From the NCBI GenBank assembly GCA_023415395.1, contig JAEZKN010000581.1:1-9303 (forward strand): DNA of 9,303 bases, read 5' to 3'. This stretch comes from Actinomycetes bacterium (GTDB taxonomy: Bacteria > Actinomycetota > Actinomycetes > Propionibacteriales > Nocardioidaceae). Made by a program: the position numbers and the translations under genes. Under the pieces are notes generated by a model. It did no database searches, was not told the origin of the DNA, and saw only the letters and a program-made list of their open reading frames with translations. Below, in pieces: positions 5,375 through 9,303 of the stretch (position 1 is the first letter of the stretch; the number at the start of each line of letters is the position of its first letter).

Positions 5375-6487
5375 GTGACCGACGTAGACGTGCAGCACGG
5401 GCTGGAGGGCGTCGTCGCCTTCGCCACCGAGATCGCCGAGCCGGACAAGGAGGGCTCCGCGCTGCGCTACCGCGGCGTGGACATCGAGGAGATCGTCGGC
5501 CGGGTGCCGTTCGAGAACGTGTGGGGCCTGCTCATCGACGGCGCCTACACCCCCGGCCTGGCCCCCGCGGAGCCGTACAACCTGCCGGTGCACACCGGCG
5601 ACGTCCGCGTGGACGTCCAGGCCGCCGTGGCGATGCTCGCCCCGGCCTTCGGGTTCGGCCAGACCTACGACATCAGCGACGAGCAGGCGCGCGAGGACAT
5701 CGGCCGGCTCGCGGTCATGGTGCTCTCCTACGCCGCGCAGTCCGCGCGCGGGCTGCGCCAGCCCGTCGTCCCGCAGAAGGTCGTGGACGAGGGCAAGACG
5801 CTCGCGGAGAAGTTCCTCATCCGCTGGAAGGGCGAGGCCGACCCCAAGCACGCGCACGCGATCGACGCCTACTGGTCCTCGGCCGCCGAGCACGGCATGA
5901 ACGCCTCCACCTTCACCGCCCGGGTGATCACCTCCACCGGCGCGGACGTGGCCGCGGCGTTCTCCGGGGCGATCGGCGCGATGAGCGGCCCGCTGCACGG
6001 CGGCGCACCGTCGCGGGTGCTCGGCATGATCGAGGAGGTCGAGCGTCGCGACGGCGACGCGGCCTCCTACGTCAAGGAGCTGCTCGACAACGGCGAGCGG
6101 CTGATGGGCTTCGGGCACCGGGTCTACCGGGCCGAGGACCCCCGCGCCCGGGTGCTGCGCCGCACCGCGCGCGAGCTGGACGCCCCGCGCTACGAGGTCG
6201 CCGAGGCCCTGGAGCAGGCCGCGCTGGCCGAGCTGCGCGAGCGGCGCCCGGACCGCGTGCTCGAGACCAACGTGGAGTTCTGGGCCGCCATCGTGCTCGA
6301 CTTCGCCGAGGTCCCGGCCACCATGTTCACCTCGATGTTCACCTGCGCGCGCACCGGCGGCTGGTCGGCCCACATCCTGGAGCAGAAGCGCACCGGGCGC
6401 CTGATCCGGCCCTCCGCGATCTACACCGGCCCGCCCTCGCGTCCCGCCTCGGAGGTGGACGGCTGGCAGGCCGCCTGGGCGGAGTGA
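5375..6487 (+). CDS. citA: Citrate synthase 2
   Basis: This 370-residue enzyme condenses oxaloacetate and acetyl-CoA (or a related acyl-CoA) to citrate at the entry of the TCA cycle. Motifs run in family order: LRYRGVDIEEI (30-40), H173 in AEHGMNAST, catalytic H208 in GPLHGGAPS, H248 in MGFGHRVY, R257 in DPRA, and the ART(GG)W Arg 326. Where most citrate synthases have the catalytic Asp in NVDF, this one has Glu (E301, NVEFW), so the base is one methylene longer. The length and the start RYRGVDIEEI resemble actinobacterial 'citrate synthase 2' (mycobacterial CitA-like) rather than the longer GltA. 2-Methylcitrate synthase activity cannot be excluded from sequence. GTG at 5375 is chosen because it follows TAGACT by 7 nt; the longer frame from 4685 is antisense to pdxH. 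Confidence 0.93.
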   Translation: MTDVDVQHGLEGVVAFATEIAEPDKEGSALRYRGVDIEEIVGRVPFENVWGLLIDGAYTPGLAPAEPYNLPVHTGDVRVDVQAAVAMLAPAFGFGQTYDISDEQAREDIGRLAVMVLSYAAQSARGLRQPVVPQKVVDEGKTLAEKFLIRWKGEADPKHAHAIDAYWSSAAEHGMNASTFTARVITSTGADVAAAFSGAIGAMSGPLHGGAPSRVLGMIEEVERRDGDAASYVKELLDNGERLMGFGHRVYRAEDPRARVLRRTARELDAPRYEVAEALEQAALAELRERRPDRVLETNVEFWAAIVLDFAEVPATMFTSMFTCARTGGWSAHILEQKRTGRLIRPSAIYTGPPSRPASEVDGWQAAWAE

Positions 6488-6500
6488 CCGCCTGAGGCGG
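6488..6500. terminator. Small hairpin between convergent genes
   Basis: The 18-bp gap between convergent stop codons contains CCGCCTGAGGCGG, a 5-bp perfect stem with a TGA loop. A larger alternative stem uses GTGACC (6484-6489) with GGTCAC (6504-6509). Neither side has a T-tract. It may act as a weak bidirectional terminator or an mRNA 3'-end barrier; U-less hairpins are common at actinobacterial gene ends. Confidence 0.4.
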
Positions 6501-6505
6501 AGGGG

Positions 6506-7060
6506 TCACCGCCGCGCGTACCAGCTGGTCCGGCCGCGTGCGCCGGCCTTGCTCAGCGACACGTGCACGTGGTCGCGGTGGCGCAGCGTCTGGGAGCACG
6601 TCCGCTTCCGCGGGCACGACGAGGAGAGGTACGGCTCGGCGCGGAACCGGGTCCACGCCGGGTACATCCGGTCGTTCCAGATGACGTAGGCGATGCCCAT
6701 CCGGCGGGCCAGCGCGTCGGTGTTGCCGGCGCGGTCCTCAGCGAAGATCCGGCGCAGGAAGGTCTTCACCCGGGCGCGGTCGCGCGCCTTGGTCGCGTCG
6801 ACGGACCAGTCGAAGGCGCGGCCGGTCTGGTGGTCGGAGGTCGGACCGTCCTTGCGGCGGCACGGCCGGCCCGTGCCGATGTAGCCGCCGCCGTGCTTGC
6901 GGGCCACCCACCGACCGAGCTGCTGGGTGCCGGCGAACGGCTTCGGATGACACTTCGCCGACGGGTCGTAGGACGCATAGTCCTCGATCTCCGCGTGGGC
7001 GGGTGCAGGAGCGAGGAGCAGCAGGGCGGTGGCGAGGAGTGCGATCCCGAGACGGCGCAT
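6506..7060 (-). CDS. Secreted M15/LAS-like (ARB-07466-type) domain protein
   Basis: This 184-residue exported protein has a clean signal peptide: MRR, a hydrophobic stretch (about 5-20), and a probable cut after AHA (23). The mature part is a single compact domain with SDHQTGRAFDW (75-85), ARRMGIAYVIWN (118-129) and HRDHVHVS (161-168). The H77/D84 and H164/H166 spacing resembles the zinc ligands of LAS/M15 peptidases and of the ARB-07466-like C-terminal domain common in actinobacterial secreted proteins. Peptidoglycan or another cell-wall polymer would be the expected substrate, but activity is unproven. Four cysteines (37, 67, 149, 155) could form two disulfides. ATG at 7060 is preferred over the frame's 7108 start because it begins the signal peptide and follows TAGCAT by 7 nt. 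The upstream gene ends 10 bp before it. Confidence 0.87.
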   Translation of the reverse strand: MRRLGIALLATALLLLAPAPAHAEIEDYASYDPSAKCHPKPFAGTQQLGRWVARKHGGGYIGTGRPCRRKDGPTSDHQTGRAFDWSVDATKARDRARVKTFLRRIFAEDRAGNTDALARRMGIAYVIWNDRMYPAWTRFRAEPYLSSSCPRKRTCSQTLRHRDHVHVSLSKAGARGRTSWYARR

Positions 7061-7067
7061 CTGAGCG

Positions 7068-7073
7068 ATGCTA
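7068..7073 (-). promoter_or_regulatory. -10 box of the secreted protein gene, overlapping upstream stop
   Basis: TAGCAT (7073-7068) lies 7 nt before ATG 7060. Its TAG is also the stop codon of the ASCH-like gene, so the stop codon doubles as the start of a promoter element. No clear -35 is visible. The gene may be transcribed both by read-through and from this internal leaderless promoter. Confidence 0.45.
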
Positions 7074-7670
7074 GGCGCGATCGGTCCGTTCGAGGTAGGC
7101 CAGGCCACGCGGGGACACCTCGTAGCCGACGTCGAAGCTGCGGGTCAGGCCGAGGTTCTTGAGCTTGCGGACGTCGATCTTGAACGGGTCGCGCTCGCGG
7201 CCCACCTCGGCCGCGAGGTCCGGCGCGCGGGTGTGCGGCCGGCGGCGGATCACGTCGAGCGTGGCCATCGTCCACGGACCGTGGCTGCTGGCGCGGTCGA
7301 GCCGCTCGAGCCTCGCGTCGATGGCGGCGACGTCCTCGTCGGTGAGGTCCGCGCTCTCCCGCAGCGCGATCCGCGGGTCCGGCCCGGCCCACGAGAGCCG
7401 CACCCGGTACGTCGCGAGGTCGCCGTCCTCCTCGGCGCCGGCCTTGTCGAGCTGCCGGCGCAGCCGGGCGGCGTCGGGCCAGCCGGCCGCCCGCGCCTCC
7501 TCGTCGGTGATCGTGCCGGGCTCGACCACGTCGACGGCGTCCACCCGGACCACGCCCGCGACGGTGCGGAACTGCGACCCGACCCGCCCGTCCTGCTTGC
7601 GCCATCGCCGGAAGGCCAACGACACCGACCCGTCGGCGATCCCGTGAGCGACCTTCGGAGGGAGCAGCAC
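7071..7670 (-). CDS. ASCH-like domain plus C-terminal winged-helix protein
   Basis: This is a 199-residue soluble protein. The first ~100 residues (LLPPKVAHGIADGSVSLAFRR..., GVVRVDAVDVV, ITDEEARAAGW) look like an ASCH/PUA-like fold, with the usual start I..G....FR, a beta-strand G-V-V-x-V, and the T-x-x-E-A-x-x-A-G helix. ASCH domains are thought to bind RNA or modified nucleotides. Residues ~130-199 (WTMATLDVIRRRPHTRAPDLAAEVGR, then VRKLKNLGL and a YEVSPRGLAYL wing) resemble a winged helix-turn-helix. The combination suggests a nucleic-acid-binding regulator or processing factor, but I do not know a function. GTG at 7670 is 6 nt after TAGGCT and gives the expected ASCH N-terminus. It diverges from the lipoprotein gene across 17 bp and runs into the secreted protein gene on the same strand. 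Confidence 0.8.
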   Translation of the reverse strand: MLLPPKVAHGIADGSVSLAFRRWRKQDGRVGSQFRTVAGVVRVDAVDVVEPGTITDEEARAAGWPDAARLRRQLDKAGAEEDGDLATYRVRLSWAGPDPRIALRESADLTDEDVAAIDARLERLDRASSHGPWTMATLDVIRRRPHTRAPDLAAEVGRERDPFKIDVRKLKNLGLTRSFDVGYEVSPRGLAYLERTDRA

Positions 7671-7675
7671 GGCCT

Positions 7676-7682
7676 TAGCCTA
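7676..7682. promoter_or_regulatory. Overlapping divergent -10 boxes (ASCH-like gene / lipoprotein gene)
   Basis: The 7-mer TAGCCTA carries TAGCCT on the plus strand (7676-7681), 6 nt before GTG 7688. On the minus strand it carries TAGGCT (7682-7677), 6 nt before GTG 7670. The two hexamers overlap by 5 bp. Neither has a recognisable -35. Both mRNAs should be leaderless, and the two promoters must be mutually exclusive at any moment. Confidence 0.5.
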
Positions 7683-7687
7683 GGGCG

Positions 7688-8533
7688 GTGACCCGGTGGC
7701 TGCCGCTCGTGCTCGCGGCTCTCGTGCTGGCCGGAGGGTGCGACGGCGACGCACCCGCGCCCGCCCAGCAGGACCCGCCGACGGCGACGTTGGGCTTCAC
7801 CCAGCTGATCCCCCTCGAGGGCACCGAGCACGCGCTGCTCCGCGTCACCAACACCACCGACGAGCCGTTCACCGTCCGGTCCGTGCGGATCGAGTGGCCC
7901 GGCTACCCCGACGGTCCGGCGGCCCCCGAGGACGCCACGCTGACGGCCGGCCAGACCCTGGACCTGCGGTTCGACCTGCCGGCCCCGGCGTGCGGCTCCG
8001 ACGACGGGCAGGGCCCGGCGACCGGGGTCGTGGACACCGACCGCGGCGAGATCCGCGAGCACCTCGAGGCCGACGGCACCGTCTACCTGCAGCGGCTCTG
8101 GCGCACCCAGTGCGACGAGGCCCTGCTCGACCGGACGCTCGAGCTCGGCTACTCCCGGCACTGGTCGGTCGTCGGGACCGGACGGGACGCCCGCGCGCGA
8201 GGGGCGCTGCTGCTCACCCGTCGCGAGGGCGACCCGCTCGTCGAGCTGACCGGCGTCGACGGCAGCGTGCTGCACGGGCTGCGGCTGCCCGGGCGGACGA
8301 CGCTCGAGCCCGGCCGGCGCACGGCCGAGATCCCGTTCGAGATCACGCCCGGCAACCGGTGCGACGAGCACGCCCGCGGCCAGGCGACCGCGCCGTTCGA
8401 CTTCGTGGTGCTGCTGGAGATCGACGGGCAGCGGCTGACCGTGCCGCTCGACGTACCGCTCCCGGCGATGGACGCCGCGACCGAGGCACTCGACGTGGCG
8501 TGCGCGGCCCGCGGGGCGAGCCTCGGGACCTAG
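7688..8533 (+). CDS. Putative lipoprotein, unknown function
   Basis: This 281-residue protein begins VTRWLPLVLAALVLAGGC. It has a short basic n-region, a hydrophobic core and a cysteine at 18 preceded by LAGG, which is an acceptable although not textbook lipobox. A low-complexity Asp/Pro/Ala linker (19-32) follows. The mature region looks beta-rich, with LLRVTNTTDEPFTVRSVRIEW (50-70) resembling an immunoglobulin-like strand pattern and a second similar module at about 168-257. Four further cysteines (102, 142, 225, 272) could form two disulfides outside the membrane. I do not recognise the family. Alternatively it is a secreted protein with an ordinary signal peptide. GTG at 7688 follows TAGCCT by 6 nt. 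The stop TAG (8531-8533) opens the -10 box of the next gene. Confidence 0.75.
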   Translation: MTRWLPLVLAALVLAGGCDGDAPAPAQQDPPTATLGFTQLIPLEGTEHALLRVTNTTDEPFTVRSVRIEWPGYPDGPAAPEDATLTAGQTLDLRFDLPAPACGSDDGQGPATGVVDTDRGEIREHLEADGTVYLQRLWRTQCDEALLDRTLELGYSRHWSVVGTGRDARARGALLLTRREGDPLVELTGVDGSVLHGLRLPGRTTLEPGRRTAEIPFEITPGNRCDEHARGQATAPFDFVVLLEIDGQRLTVPLDVPLPAMDAATEALDVACAARGASLGT

Positions 8534-8536
8534 AGT
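8531..8536 (+). promoter_or_regulatory. -10 box of the methyltransferase gene, overlapping upstream stop
   Basis: TAGAGT lies 7 nt before GTG 8544, and its TAG is the stop codon of the lipoprotein gene. The -35 position (around 8508-8513) is GC-rich and unconvincing. The spacing matches the other leaderless starts in this window and decides in favour of 8544 over the in-frame GTG at 8535. Confidence 0.5.
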
Positions 8537-8543
8537 GGGCGGG

Positions 8544-9143
8544 GTGACCTCTTCTCGGGACAGGGAGCTCTGGGACGTCGAGGCCGAGGCCTTCGACGAG
8601 GCCCCGGACCACGGGCTGCACGACCCCGTCGTGCGGGGCGCGTGGCAGGCGCTCCTCCGGTCGGTGGTGCCGCCGATCCCGTCGCGGATCGCCGACCTGG
8701 GCTGCGGGACGGGGTCGCTGTCGCTGCTGCTCGCCGAGGACGGGCACGCGGTCGACGGCGTCGACTTCTCGCCCCAGATGGTGCGGCGGGCGGAGGCCAA
8801 GGCGGGGACCTACCCGGGCATGACGTTCCGCGTCGGCGACGCCTCGGCACCCGAGCTCGCGGCCGCGGCGTACGACGTCGTGCTCTGCCGCCACGTGCTC
8901 TGGGCCCTGCCCTCCCCCGCCGACGCGCTGGCGCGGTGGGTCGACCTGCTCGTGCCCGACGGCCGCCTCGTGCTCGTCGAGGGGAGCTGGTCGACCGGCT
9001 CGGGGCTCACCGCCGAGCAGACCGTCGCCCTGGTCGAGGGCGCGGGCCTGGCGCCGACGCTGCGGCCGCTGCCCGACCCGGCCTACTGGGGCAAGCGCGT
9101 CGACGACGAGCGCTACCTCGTGCTCGGCAGGCGGCGCGCGTAG
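8544..9143 (+). CDS. Class I SAM-dependent methyltransferase
   Basis: This 199-residue cytoplasmic enzyme has a Rossmann-like fold. Motif I IADLGCGTG (49-57) binds S-adenosylmethionine, and V-D-G-V-D-F (70-75) supplies the acidic residue at the end of strand 2 that contacts the ribose. GDAS (98-101) is motif III-like, and YDVVLCRHVLWALP (110-123) and LVPDGRLVLVEG (136-147) are the strand 4 and strand 5 blocks of the UbiE/methyltransf_11 group. The C-terminus replaces the usual long cap with a short segment ending YLVLGRRRA. The substrate is unknown, and nothing in the neighbourhood points to a pathway. GTG 8544 (VTSSRDRELWDVEA) is preferred to 8535, which lies inside the promoter. The 3' end overlaps the convergent GNAT gene by 31 bp. 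Confidence 0.88.
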   Translation: MTSSRDRELWDVEAEAFDEAPDHGLHDPVVRGAWQALLRSVVPPIPSRIADLGCGTGSLSLLLAEDGHAVDGVDFSPQMVRRAEAKAGTYPGMTFRVGDASAPELAAAAYDVVLCRHVLWALPSPADALARWVDLLVPDGRLVLVEGSWSTGSGLTAEQTVALVEGAGLAPTLRPLPDPAYWGKRVDDERYLVLGRRRA

Positions 9144-9303
9144 CAGCGTGAGGTCGGCGAGTCCTGGTAGTGGCCGAACCCCGGGATCGGGGTGTAGCCG
9201 CTGGACTCGTAGAGCGCGATCGCCTCGGGCTGCTTCAGCCCGGTCTCGAGCACCACGACCTCCGCCCCGTGCCCGGCCGCGCTCTGCTCGAGGTGGGCGA
9301 GCA
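9113..9303 (-). CDS. GNAT-family N-acetyltransferase, C-terminal part (cut by window edge)
   Basis: Only the last 62 residues are inside the window, ending at TAG (9115-9113). The translation contains VVLETGLKQPEAIALYESSGY, then PIPGFGHYQDSP and SRCYARRL. The LETG...Q.EAI.LYE..GY run is the characteristic C-terminal part of GNAT acetyltransferases, where the LYE-GY helix and strand help bind acetyl-CoA. The PxFGHY..SP.S.CF/Y ending is typical of a subgroup of small actinobacterial GNATs. The acetyl acceptor is unknown. The gene is convergent with the methyltransferase gene and overlaps its last 31 bp. The start and CoA pyrophosphate-binding motif lie to the right of the window. Confidence 0.85.
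   Translation of the reverse strand, partial: LAHLEQSAAGHGAEVVVLETGLKQPEAIALYESSGYTPIPGFGHYQDSPTSRCYARRLPSTR

Noticed and set aside
5351..6373. Minus-strand N-terminal extension of PdxH to 554 residues
   Set aside because: It is entirely antisense to citrate synthase and has no recognisable domain. PdxH begins at ATG 5350.
7250..8800. 516-residue minus-strand ORF across the lipoprotein gene
   Set aside because: It is a shadow frame antisense to the lipoprotein and methyltransferase genes and out of frame with the ASCH-like gene. It has low complexity and no motifs.

Overview
The window is about 70% GC or higher and its gene style fits a Nocardioides-like actinobacterium (order Propionibacteriales): GTG starts are common, almost every standalone gene looks leaderless, and the citrate synthase 2 / pdxH pair is an arrangement I remember from actinobacteria. 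The genus is an inference; no rRNA or other decisive marker is present.

Layout. Positions 1-396 hold no conventional gene but are full of structure. There are three copies of a 17-bp repeat arranged like the ends of an IS21-type element (31-121). On the minus strand there is what looks like a complete small transcription unit: a sigma-70-type promoter (348-376), an exceptionally long Shine-Dalgarno sequence (321-336), a 12-codon ORF MISYRTREVAAR (277-315), a stem-loop domain with two mutually exclusive pairings (230-289), and a three-way-junction RNA domain closed by a perfect 12-bp helix (140-207). It looks like a leader-peptide attenuator or a dual-function small RNA. I cannot name a known family for it, and it is the most interesting item here.

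From 397 to 4666 (minus) lies a three-gene operon: a TetR-type repressor followed by two half-transporter ABC exporters, joined by two TGATG stop/start overlaps. The exporters form a heterodimer of the LmrCD/TM287-288 type with one degenerate ATP site. A perfect inverted-repeat operator lies within the -35/-10 region of the operon, so it is probably autoregulated and induced by a substrate of the pump.

From 4709 to 6487, pdxH (pyridoxamine 5'-phosphate oxidase, minus) and a citrate synthase 2 (plus) diverge from a 24-bp gap in which the two -10 boxes overlap. From 6506 to 7670 (minus) are a secreted M15/LAS-like protein and an ASCH-like plus winged-helix protein. The latter diverges from a putative lipoprotein (7688-8533), again with overlapping -10 boxes. 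A class I SAM-dependent methyltransferase (8544-9143) follows, and the 3' end of a GNAT acetyltransferase enters from the right edge on the minus strand, overlapping the methyltransferase end by 31 bp.

A unifying pattern is that seven start codons each lie exactly 6 or 7 nt after a TANNNT -10 hexamer, which implies leaderless mRNAs. Only the two internal operon genes and the tiny 12-codon ORF carry clear Shine-Dalgarno sequences.
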